A stretch of 64,000 nt of DNA. It comes from Verrucomicrobiaceae bacterium (GTDB taxonomy: Bacteria > Verrucomicrobiota > Verrucomicrobiia > Verrucomicrobiales > Verrucomicrobiaceae). A program made the position numbers and the translations under genes. The DNA is taken from the NCBI GenBank assembly GCA_019694165.1, contig JAIBCL010000001.1, positions 62,001-126,000 on the forward strand, read 5' to 3'. The notes under the pieces are model-generated. The model was given only the letters and a program-made list of their open reading frames with translations. It had not been told where the DNA came from and did no database searches. The stretch's first letter is position 1; each line of letters begins with the position of its first letter. Below, piece by piece: positions 9,029 to 16,551 of the stretch.

Positions 9029-9813
9029 GCATGAAACACCGTCACGCACATTTTCTCCTTGGCATCCTGCTGGCCGCAGCGTGTGCAGCGAGCGCGCAGC
9101 CGGCGGCGGAGAAGACTGCGCCCGGAAAACCGCCGCCCGACAGACCGGCTGGCGACATGACGCCAGGCGCGCAGCGGCTCCGTGATTTCGAAGCCACCTA
9201 CCAGCAGGGCTTGCGCAAGATTCAGGCGCCGCTGCTCGCCGGCTACTTTTCCGAGCTGCAGCAACTGCTGGCCAGCTCACCCGCTGCCGATCAGGCTGCC
9301 ATACAGGCCGAGATCGCGCGCATTCAAAAGCTCATCACCGACGGCGGAGTGATCGATCTCGCCGCCGCCGCCGCTCCGCAGCCAGAGCCGCCGAAGTCCA
9401 TGCCCGCTCCGCGCAACCCGCCGGGAACTGTGCTCGTGCTGAAACCCTCCGCTGCCCGGGTCACTCCTCTTTCAGGATTGCTGCCAGGAGCCATCGCGCT
9501 CGGCGCTGCCGAGTGGCCGGTCGAGCACCTCGACGAAGGCAGCTACGACGTCGTCGCGCTCTATTCCCTGCCAGCCTTCACCGGCGCGGCGAGCATCATC
9601 ACCTCCGTCGGCGGCAAACGGAACGAACTCGCGCTCACGCCGGACAAAGCCATGCCCGTACCGGACCAGTTCCGAATCCTGCGGCTCGCGCATTTCGACT
9701 TCGATCACGACGTGAACAACGACACGCTCAAGATCGAACTCAAATCCGCCGACCTCCGCTCCATGCCGGTCAGGCAGGTGTTCGTGGTGAAGCCGAAGGC
9801 AAGGAACGAATAG
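9025..9813 (+). CDS. Secreted protein of unknown function (third of the related trio)
   Basis: 262 residues. The ATG at 9025 overlaps the upstream TGA (ATGA). A signal peptide (FLLGILLAAACAASAQ) precedes a helical segment (LRDFEATYQQGLRKIQAPLL ... AAIQAEIARIQKLI) and a beta module containing AAEWPVEHLDEGSYDVVALY, which parallels the CBM-like core of the two genes upstream. The trio therefore shares one module plan and probably arose by duplication. No enzymatic motif is visible. An imperfect hairpin lies just after the stop. Confidence 0.65.
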   Translation: MSMKHRHAHFLLGILLAAACAASAQPAAEKTAPGKPPPDRPAGDMTPGAQRLRDFEATYQQGLRKIQAPLLAGYFSELQQLLASSPAADQAAIQAEIARIQKLITDGGVIDLAAAAAPQPEPPKSMPAPRNPPGTVLVLKPSAARVTPLSGLLPGAIALGAAEWPVEHLDEGSYDVVALYSLPAFTGAASIITSVGGKRNELALTPDKAMPVPDQFRILRLAHFDFDHDVNNDTLKIELKSADLRSMPVRQVFVVKPKARNE

Positions 9814-9821
9814 GTCCGCCT

Positions 9822-9843
9822 GGCAGGCTGTCATGACAGTGCC
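9822..9843. terminator. Possible hairpin terminator between convergent genes
   Basis: GGCA-CTGTC pairs with GACAG-TGCC around a 2-base loop, with a 2-base bulge; the core CTGTCATGACAG is a perfect 12-base palindrome. It sits between convergent genes and a short GTTTT follows at 9849. The bulge and short T-run limit confidence; it could also be an operator-like palindrome. Confidence 0.35.
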
Positions 9844-9957
9844 GCCCCGTTTTCACATCGGCACAATCTGCAGACGGTCATGCGGTGTGAGTGACCGCAT
9901 GGACTCACTTGATCGGGCCAGGAGGAAGCGAATGGAAGACGGGAAGGATCTCGTAAC

Positions 9958-11904
9958 TCATGGTGCGATGCGGAGTGATTTGCCCGGAATCAAAAACATC
10001 CGCCCCGCTTCATTGCAGATGAGCAGGTTCGGGCCGTCTTTGCCGAGCATCGTGCCGACGGCTCCGGTTTCGTGTGCGCCGCCGGGTTGGATGATTCGAT
10101 TCTCGGCATCGCGGAAGGGCACGGGTCTGGCGAACTTCATGCGCTCGTTGCTGCCGGTGTTGAGCATGAGCAGCGGCGTGCCGAGCGTTTTCTTGCCGAT
10201 GGTGGGCATGGGCAGGCCAGTGTCGCGGTCGGGGATGGAGACGACGCGGCCGGTGCCGATGACGAAGTCGAGCGCGCCGTCGCCGTTCCAGTCGATGAGG
10301 TCGAGTTTGCAGCGTCCGCTCATGCCGCCGGGGCCGCCGCTGGTGCCGATGGGTTTGCCGTCGTCGAGCGTGAGCGCGCCGCCGTCGGCGACGTTGTAGT
10401 CGTCGATGCGCCAGTAGAGATGAAAGTGGTCGTCGCCATCGACGATGACGAGCGCGATGCGGTCGCCGATTTTCGCGAGCGCGGGCCGACAACGCCACAT
10501 GCCGTGCAGGTCGATGCCGTCGCAGTAAAGCGGATGCGCGGCGTCGAGCTGCGGCTGCGTCTTGGTGCCGCGATTGAGATAGATGTGGTAGTCGCCCGTG
10601 ATGTCGCCGGTGACGAGGTCGAGCGTGCCGTCGCCATTCCAATCAATCGCATTCGGCGAGAGATAACCCCAGCGCGCTTCGGGCAATCCCTGCAAGCTGC
10701 CGGAGTAACCAGCCTGCACCTGGATGTCGCGACCGGCGGCCTGCACGCGCGTCGCCGGGAGAAAGCGCGGCTCGTCATTGCTGCCGATGTTTTCAAAGAA
10801 GAGCACGAAGCCCTCGGAGTTGCCCGCGAGGATGTCGAGTTTGCCGTCGCCATTCCAATCCACCGTCGTCGGTGAGGGCAGCGTGCCTGCGTAGAGGTCG
10901 GCGTGCTCCTGCAAAACGGACACCGGCTGCGCAAACACCGGCGCGCCGGTCTTCGCCCACTGGCCGGTGAAGCGATAGAAATACAGCGAGCCTTCGCCGC
11001 ACGCGATGAGTCCGCCGGGATACGCGGCCACGCTCGGATTGATGCTCGGATGACGCAGCGCGTTGCCGTCTTCGCCCGCGACGAGCCGCTTCGCTTCGAG
11101 GTCGAATCCGCGCGCGGCTTGGTTGCGGTAGAAGATGAGATTGCCCTGTCGCGAGCCCGTGATGAGGTCGCGCTCGTGGCCCGGGCCGAGATTGATGCCC
11201 GTGATGCCGTGCATCGAAAAGAAGACCTCGTTTTTCGTCGCGGTGATTGGCTTCGCCTCACCCTTCGACGGCCAGCCGATGAGGTAACGATAGCGCAGTT
11301 CGCCCACCGCGATGCCTGATGAATTGAACGGCCGCCACTCCTCCGTGTTCGGGCTGCCCTCCGTGCCTTTGCCGCCGTTCGACATCTCGAACGCGATGTC
11401 AAAGCCCTCACCATTCGCAAGCAGGCCGAGGCTTCCGGGCGACTTCACCGACGCGGGCAATTTCTCGCGCTTCACCTCGCGGAACTCCATCGCGTCGCGT
11501 TCGAACTGCAACGTCACAAGCTCGCTCTTGTCCGTCCACAATCCGACGATGCTGCCGTCGCCGCGCTCGACGATGCAGCCCTGGTCCTTGAACGCGCACT
11601 TCACCTCCACGGGCTGCGCAAACACCGGCGCACCATCCGCCGCCGTGTCCACCCACTTGAACAAATGCACCGCCTGCGGCCCGCCGAACCCCGCGACAAA
11701 AAGGTCCGGCTGCTTCCCGCCAAACACATGCGCATGGCCGAGCACATGATGATTCAAATTCACCAGCGCGAGCGGCCCGGGACCCTTCGGCGCGGCGGAT
11801 GGCAGCGCCTTCGTGCCCGGCGGCAAATGAGGCTCGGCACCTTCGAGCATGCACGTTGTCGCGAGAACAATTGGGACGATGAGACCATTAATGAACGAGT
11901 TCAT
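9958..11904 (-). CDS. Secreted FG-GAP/VCBS repeat protein
   Basis: About 648 residues. The ATG at 11904 is chosen because it opens a signal peptide (MNSFINGLIVPIVLATTCML). At least three calcium-binding FG-GAP-type repeats are clear: DWNGDGKLDILAGNSEG, DWNGDGTLDLVTGDITGDY and DWNGDGALDFVIGTG, implying an integrin-alpha-like beta-propeller. No catalytic residues are recognised. The start lies 12 bases downstream of the stop of the GH32 gene on the same strand, so the two are probably one transcript. A role in binding or displaying the glycan attacked by the GH32 enzyme is inference from this linkage. Confidence 0.85.
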   Translation of the reverse strand: MNSFINGLIVPIVLATTCMLEGAEPHLPPGTKALPSAAPKGPGPLALVNLNHHVLGHAHVFGGKQPDLFVAGFGGPQAVHLFKWVDTAADGAPVFAQPVEVKCAFKDQGCIVERGDGSIVGLWTDKSELVTLQFERDAMEFREVKREKLPASVKSPGSLGLLANGEGFDIAFEMSNGGKGTEGSPNTEEWRPFNSSGIAVGELRYRYLIGWPSKGEAKPITATKNEVFFSMHGITGINLGPGHERDLITGSRQGNLIFYRNQAARGFDLEAKRLVAGEDGNALRHPSINPSVAAYPGGLIACGEGSLYFYRFTGQWAKTGAPVFAQPVSVLQEHADLYAGTLPSPTTVDWNGDGKLDILAGNSEGFVLFFENIGSNDEPRFLPATRVQAAGRDIQVQAGYSGSLQGLPEARWGYLSPNAIDWNGDGTLDLVTGDITGDYHIYLNRGTKTQPQLDAAHPLYCDGIDLHGMWRCRPALAKIGDRIALVIVDGDDHFHLYWRIDDYNVADGGALTLDDGKPIGTSGGPGGMSGRCKLDLIDWNGDGALDFVIGTGRVVSIPDRDTGLPMPTIGKKTLGTPLLMLNTGSNERMKFARPVPFRDAENRIIQPGGAHETGAVGTMLGKDGPNLLICNEAGRMFLIPGKSLRIAP

Positions 11905-11915
11905 GCTGAGTCGTG

Positions 11916-13616
11916 CTATCGCGTCGCGTTCGCCCACACCGACTTCAGCTCGTGCACATCAAGTGACACGAGCTTCGCTTCACCGCCGGACGCCGTGAGG
12001 TTGGGCGCGAGGCGGGCTTGGGCGTTGGGCATGTGCTGGAAGGCACCGAACTTGAAGCCCTTGTCGGTGAAGATCTCGATGAGGCAGTGGTCGCTGAGGA
12101 GACGGAACTCTAGGCGGCCTTCGCGGATGGGCATCGGCATGCTGGCTTTGCCGCTGGTGAGTTTTTGCTTCTTCACGTCGATGACGAAGGGCGTGCCGCG
12201 CAGGTCGAGGGTGATCTCGGTGGCGGTGCCGACGTCGATGACGGCGTGGAGATCGAAGAAAGGCGTCTGCACATCGCGGAGCGGATCGCTTTGCGCATCA
12301 AGCACACTGGCGGTGATGGCGTGATGCTTCGCGCGGAGCGTTTCGATCTCGCGCACGGGCTGCCAGACGAGGCGCGGGCCGCGACCGGTGTTTCGCAGCG
12401 TGATTTCGAGCGGGATGTTCATCATCTGCGTGAAGGGCATGCCGGGGAAAAAGTTGTCACCCATCTTGGCCCAGCCTTGCTGCACGACGCGGCCATCGCG
12501 CATGTCGCTGTAGTTTTGACCGGCGTAGTAGGCGCTGCCATACGGCCCGTGCAGCAGATCGCTGGTGCGCGTGAAGTTCCGCCCGTCGAAGTCGCCCACG
12601 AAATACTCGCCAAGGCCGCCGTGGACGATCCACTTCGTCTTTTCGGTGCCTTCGATCTTCATCGGAAAAAGATCCGGGCACTCCGCGAAACCGATGACGC
12701 TGCCTTCGCGTTTCCACTGCTTCAAATCAGGCGACGTGAAGAAGACGAACTCGCCCGATTTGCGCGTCGGGTCCTTCGGATCGATGGGCGGGAGCTTTTT
12801 GCCCTTCTCCGTGCAATGCAGGATCATGACCCAGCGCTGCGTGGGCTCGTGCCAGAAGACTTTGGGGTCGCGATTGTTGTGCGCCACCTCCGGCAGCACC
12901 GGATTGCCCGCATACTTCGTCCACGTGCGACCGCGATCATTGCTGAAGGCGAGCCGTTGATCGCGCGGTGGTCCCGTGGCGGTGTAGATGAGCACGAGCG
13001 GCGGTTCTTTGCCCGTCTGAAAGCCGGACGTGTTCTTCCAATCCACCACGCCCGAGCCGGAGAACATCATGCCCTCGTCCTCCGCATGAATCGCGATGGG
13101 CAGCTCCTCCCAATGCAGGAAATCGCGGCTCACCGCATGTCCCCAGCTCTTGCTGCCGCTCTTCACGCCGTAGGGATGCAATTGGTAAAACAGGTGATGC
13201 TCGCCGTCGTAGTGCAGCAGGCCGTTCGGATCATTCAACCGCCCGCGCATCGACGTGAAGTGAAACTGTGGCCGCCACGGCTCCGCATACATCGGCACGC
13301 TCGTCTTGATCGCATCACCACTCTCGATGGCCGCGATCACCGCCGCCGGTCCACGCAAAATCGCCGCCTGGCCCTTCCAAGCCGTGACATCGAGAAAGAC
13401 ATAAAAGTCCGGCTTCTTCTCGCTCGTGAACTCGATCTCAAACTCCCGCACCTTCTTCCCGCCGACCTCCAGCTTCACGAGCTGATTCGGCGCGTCTTTG
13501 CACACCGGCAGATTCAGCAACCGCGCATCGAGCGTGAGCGAACGCGTCGCTTCCTCTTGTGCGTGAGCATGAGCGAGGGACCAAATAGCGGCGATGAGGA
13601 GATGGCGGAGATTCAT
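11916..13616 (-). CDS. Secreted glycoside hydrolase family 32 (levanase/inulinase-type fructan hydrolase)
   Basis: 566 residues. The ATG at 13616 opens a signal peptide (MNLRHLLIAAIWSLAHAHAQ). All three GH32 catalytic signatures are present: the nucleophile Asp in RGRLNDPNG (D129), the transition-state stabiliser in NNRDPKVF (D250) and the acid/base Glu in FAECPDLF (E312). An extra ~90-residue beta-rich segment precedes the five-bladed propeller, and a C-terminal beta-sandwich follows. Family members hydrolyse beta-fructosyl bonds in sucrose, inulin or levan; export favours polymer degradation outside the cytoplasm. Levan versus inulin preference cannot be read from sequence. Upstream of the start lies a sialidase-like remnant. 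Confidence 0.92.
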   Translation of the reverse strand: MNLRHLLIAAIWSLAHAHAQEEATRSLTLDARLLNLPVCKDAPNQLVKLEVGGKKVREFEIEFTSEKKPDFYVFLDVTAWKGQAAILRGPAAVIAAIESGDAIKTSVPMYAEPWRPQFHFTSMRGRLNDPNGLLHYDGEHHLFYQLHPYGVKSGSKSWGHAVSRDFLHWEELPIAIHAEDEGMMFSGSGVVDWKNTSGFQTGKEPPLVLIYTATGPPRDQRLAFSNDRGRTWTKYAGNPVLPEVAHNNRDPKVFWHEPTQRWVMILHCTEKGKKLPPIDPKDPTRKSGEFVFFTSPDLKQWKREGSVIGFAECPDLFPMKIEGTEKTKWIVHGGLGEYFVGDFDGRNFTRTSDLLHGPYGSAYYAGQNYSDMRDGRVVQQGWAKMGDNFFPGMPFTQMMNIPLEITLRNTGRGPRLVWQPVREIETLRAKHHAITASVLDAQSDPLRDVQTPFFDLHAVIDVGTATEITLDLRGTPFVIDVKKQKLTSGKASMPMPIREGRLEFRLLSDHCLIEIFTDKGFKFGAFQHMPNAQARLAPNLTASGGEAKLVSLDVHELKSVWANATR

Positions 13617-13636
13617 GAGAGCGAGCTTCAAGAGAG

Positions 13637-13925
13637 TTACGGATTTGAAAACGACATCACCGGCACGCTCGTCATGTCGCAGCCGCGGAGGCCGTTGGTG
13701 GCGGCGGTGTAAACGATGCGGAGCAAGCCGTCGTGCTCGATGGTGCTGGGGTAACCCCAATGGGAGCGCTTGGCTCCGGCGGGCGGCATGCGCACGGGTG
13801 GCGATGGCTTGTCGAGCAGTCGAAACTGGCGGTCGAACTCGAACGGCCCGATTTGCTGAGCGCGAGCACGAGCGTGTTCCGGCTGCGCATGTTCGCGACG
13901 TTTTGGTCATGACGACGAAGTGATT
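13637..13925 (-). pseudogene. Decayed C-terminal remnant of a sialidase/BNR-type secreted protein
   Basis: Three consecutive minus-strand frames spell one family-like C-terminus: NHFVVM (13925-13908), then DQNVANMRSRNTLVLALSKS (13908-~13849), then PFEFDRQFRLLDKP ... HWGYPSTIEHDGLLRIVYTA ending at a TAA (13639-13637). The joins need two frameshifts and no N-terminal part is present, so this is a fragment rather than a working gene. The pattern resembles the tail of BNR/exo-alpha-sialidase-like proteins. It lies immediately upstream of the GH32 gene. Sequencing error could explain the shifts but not the missing N-terminus. Confidence 0.65.
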
Positions 13926-14063
13926 GCCTCAGCAGCTACGCGGATGCTGCAGCTATGCTGAGTGGCTGCGGCGTAGAGCAGCTATAGGAGGCGATCCGCC
14001 TGACACAAGGCGCACTGCGACCGCATTGCCCTTAGTTTTCCAAAGCATCGCGGCAGCCTGACC
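13926..14063. other. Intergenic stretch with small inverted repeats
   Basis: This lies between the sialidase remnant and the orphan C-terminal module. It holds a small hairpin (GCAGC ... GCTGC near 13931-13952) and a CTACGC/GCGTAG inverted pair (about 13937 and 13972). No gene is seen. Confidence 0.4.
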
Positions 14064-14486
14064 TTGGCAGTTCCACAGACACCAACTCCAGTCCCTGAGC
14101 CGGCCGATCCCGACAAAGACAGCCGCAGCAACCTGCTCGAATACGCCCTCGGCACGCAGCCCAAGACCTCCGACGCCTCCACCGCCCTGCCCGCCCTCGC
14201 GCGCAACGGCGCGAACGTCGAGTTCACTAGACAGCGCGACTGCACCAATGCCGATCTGATCTACATCTGCGAATCGTCCGACGACCTCGTCAACTGGACC
14301 CTGCAAACCTCCACCCGCGTCAGCACCGCCGGCAGAATCGAAACCATGCGCGCCACCGTGCTGGCCTGGCTCGCGAAGAAATTCTTCCGCCTGCGCATCG
14401 AGCGGCCAAAGGCACTCCCGGAGATAAGCGCGAGGCGCATTTTCGCTCGTCCCGACGGCGATTCCATCGGAGGCACTTCCTCTTGA
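14064..14486 (+). pseudogene. Orphan C-terminal module of a large secreted Verrucomicrobia protein
   Basis: The open frame (TTG at 14064, 140 codons) has no signal peptide. It begins with DPDKDSRSNLLEYALGTQP, a calcium-loop-like and 'LEYALGT' motif that normally sits near the C-terminus of long secreted proteins of this phylum; a related form, EEALGLDP, ends the 13-repeat propeller at 20297-23482. The following VEFTRQRDCTNADLIYICES and the W/RIE/KFFRLRIE spacing match the terminal beta module of such proteins. It is most likely the 3' stump of a deleted gene. Expression as a small protein is possible but unsupported. Confidence 0.55.
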
Positions 14487-14536
14487 CTGGTGTCGCGACA
14501 CCGCGATTCATCACGCCCCGATACCAACCCACCCAC

Positions 14537-15688
14537 ATGGAAACACGCAGAATTGGAATCATCATGAACGGCGTCACGGGACGCATGGGCACAAATCAGC
14601 ACCTCATCCGCTCGATCAAGGCGATCAGCGACCAGGGGGGGCTGAAGGTTTCGGACGATCTCACGTTGATGCCGGACCCGATTCTCACGGGACGTAGTCA
14701 TGACAAGCTCGCGGCACTCGCTGCGCGCACGGGAGTTTCCAAATTCACAACCGATCTCGACAGCGCCCTGGCATCGCCAGACTATGAGATCTTTTTCGAT
14801 GCGAGCGGCACGCTGCAGCGCGCAGGCTTCATCGAGCGCGCCGTGAAGGCGAAGAAGGCCATCTATTGCGAGAAACCTACGGCAGTGGAGACGAGCGAAG
14901 CGCTGCGCCTGGCCAAACTCTGCGAAGACGCCGGCGTGAAGAACGGCGTGGTGCAGGACAAGCTCTGGCTCACGGGCATCCGCAAATTCAAGCTGCTGCG
15001 CGATCAAGGTTTCTTCGGCCGCATTCTCAGCGTGCGCGGCGAGTTCGGTTACTGGGTTTTCACCGGCGAGCATGCCGACCAGCCGATCCAGCGTCCGTCT
15101 TGGAACTACCGCAAGGAAGACGGCGGCGGCATCATCGTCGATATGCTGTGCCACTGGCGCTACGTGATCGACAACCTGTTCGGCCCCGTGAAGTCCGTCT
15201 CGTGCCTCGGCGCGACGCATCTGCCGAAGCGCGTGGATGAAAAGGGCAAAACCTACGACTGCACCTCGGACGACGCCTGCTACGCAACTATCGAAACGGA
15301 GACCGGTGTCGTCTGCCAGTTCAACAGTTCATGGACGGTGCGCGTGCGCCGCGATGACCTCTTCACGATGCAGGTCGATGGCACGCATGGCTCGGCGATT
15401 GTCGGCCTGCGCAAGTGCTGGGTGCAGAGCCTCGGCTCCACGCCGCGTCCGATTTGGAATCCCGACATCGACCAGCCGATCGACTTCTTCGGTGGCTGGC
15501 AGGAAGTGCCCGACTGCACGACGTATGACAACGCGTTCAAGATTCAGTGGGAGGAGTTCCTCAAACACGTCGCACTCGACACGCCGTTCCCGTGGACGTT
15601 GCGCGAAGGCGCAAAGGGTGTGCAACTCGCGGAACTCGGATTGAAATCGTGGGAGCAGCGGCAGTGGCTTGATGTGCCCTCACTGTGA
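14537..15688 (+). CDS. Gfo/Idh/MocA-family oxidoreductase
   Basis: 383 residues from ATG 14537; there is no good start closer to the domain. The Rossmann nucleotide-binding segment is GIIMNGVTGRMG (residues about 7-18) and the family's EKP motif is at 112-114 (IYCEKPTAV). The C-terminal half has the alpha/beta substrate fold, with DGGGIIVDMLCHW typical of the family. These enzymes oxidise or reduce sugars, inositols or related polyols with NAD(P). The substrate is unknown; the gene lies between polysaccharide-utilisation genes, which is compatible with sugar catabolism. No signal peptide, so cytoplasmic. Confidence 0.85.
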   Translation: METRRIGIIMNGVTGRMGTNQHLIRSIKAISDQGGLKVSDDLTLMPDPILTGRSHDKLAALAARTGVSKFTTDLDSALASPDYEIFFDASGTLQRAGFIERAVKAKKAIYCEKPTAVETSEALRLAKLCEDAGVKNGVVQDKLWLTGIRKFKLLRDQGFFGRILSVRGEFGYWVFTGEHADQPIQRPSWNYRKEDGGGIIVDMLCHWRYVIDNLFGPVKSVSCLGATHLPKRVDEKGKTYDCTSDDACYATIETETGVVCQFNSSWTVRVRRDDLFTMQVDGTHGSAIVGLRKCWVQSLGSTPRPIWNPDIDQPIDFFGGWQEVPDCTTYDNAFKIQWEEFLKHVALDTPFPWTLREGAKGVQLAELGLKSWEQRQWLDVPSL

Positions 15689-15790
15689 AGCAGATGTCCG
15701 GCATGATCCGGAGTGCGCTGCTCAGCCGTCTCGTCCGTCCCCACCCTCACAGCCGCTCCGCACCCCCGTCGGAAATCCTGGCGAATTCCA

Positions 15791-16315
15791 CTACGCCGCG
15801 GTCACGCCGGCTCCGCCGGCTTTGGGCGCGTCGGCAGCGTCCGCAGCATTCGATCCACCGCCCGCGCCCGTCGCAGACGAGCCGAGGAGCCTGCGGAACA
15901 TTCGCTGGGGGAAGGACTGACCGGTCTCTTCGGATTGGAGCGATGCAGCCGCCTGGGATTTTGCCATCTCCCATGCGGGCGCGAAGCCAGGAGCATTGAT
16001 CATCATGTGCTTCTCGGCCCGTGCGAGCACCTCGAGTTCACGGTGGAGTTTGTTGTCCGGCTTTTCATTCAGCCGCGCCACCTGCATCCTCAAATTCTCG
16101 TTTTCCTGCGCCAGCCGCGCGCGCTCCTTGGTCACTTCCTGCGTGGTTCGCGCATCGAGTTCGAGCTTGTCCGAGAGGTGCGTCTTGTAGCGTTGAAACT
16201 CACGCTTTGTCTTCCAGTGGTTCCACAGGGACATAACAAGGAAGATGCCGCCAAACAGGATGCCATAGACGAAGGTATGGACGGGGTTCGAGAGGTTCTG
16301 GGTGATGTCGGACAT
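15791..16315 (-). CDS. Small membrane-anchored coiled-coil protein of unknown function
   Basis: 174 residues, starting at ATG 16315 (MSDITQNLSNPVHTFVYG). One N-terminal membrane segment (VYGILFGGIFLVMSLW, about 16-31) is followed by a long charged coiled coil (KREFQRYKTHLSDK ... ENENLRMQVARLNEK, about 37-95), then a segment with MINAPGFAPAWEMAKSQA and an Ala/Gly-rich tail. The topology recalls YhcB-type envelope proteins, but I see no specific homology. It is divergent from the P-loop ATPase gene at 16552; a functional link is not shown. Confidence 0.7.
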   Translation of the reverse strand: MSDITQNLSNPVHTFVYGILFGGIFLVMSLWNHWKTKREFQRYKTHLSDKLELDARTTQEVTKERARLAQENENLRMQVARLNEKPDNKLHRELEVLARAEKHMMINAPGFAPAWEMAKSQAAASLQSEETGQSFPQRMFRRLLGSSATGAGGGSNAADAADAPKAGGAGVTAA

Positions 16316-16551
16316 GGGCGGCGACGATAAACCACCTCGCGCGGAGTGTCTTCGATTTTTGTTGTAGCGCAGCCATGCCACCACGGCCTCTTGATCGTGA
16401 TCAGGCGTCTTTTTTGTCAAAGCCGCATTGCAATTTCGAGAAGAATCTTGGCTGAATGCAAAATGGACTTTCGTGTGCGGGCGAGTTGATATAAATACCC
16501 GAACGACTATTCCTGAGATAATCACCTTCTCCGCTTTCCCCTTTCCTGCTC

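Noticed and set aside
5586-9813. A biosynthetic gene cluster around the chorismatase
   Set aside because: Neighbours are secreted proteins without synthase, transferase or transporter features of such clusters.
16480-16500. TATAAA-like box upstream of the P-loop ATPase
   Set aside because: No -35 box at a suitable distance; AT-rich patch alone is not enough.
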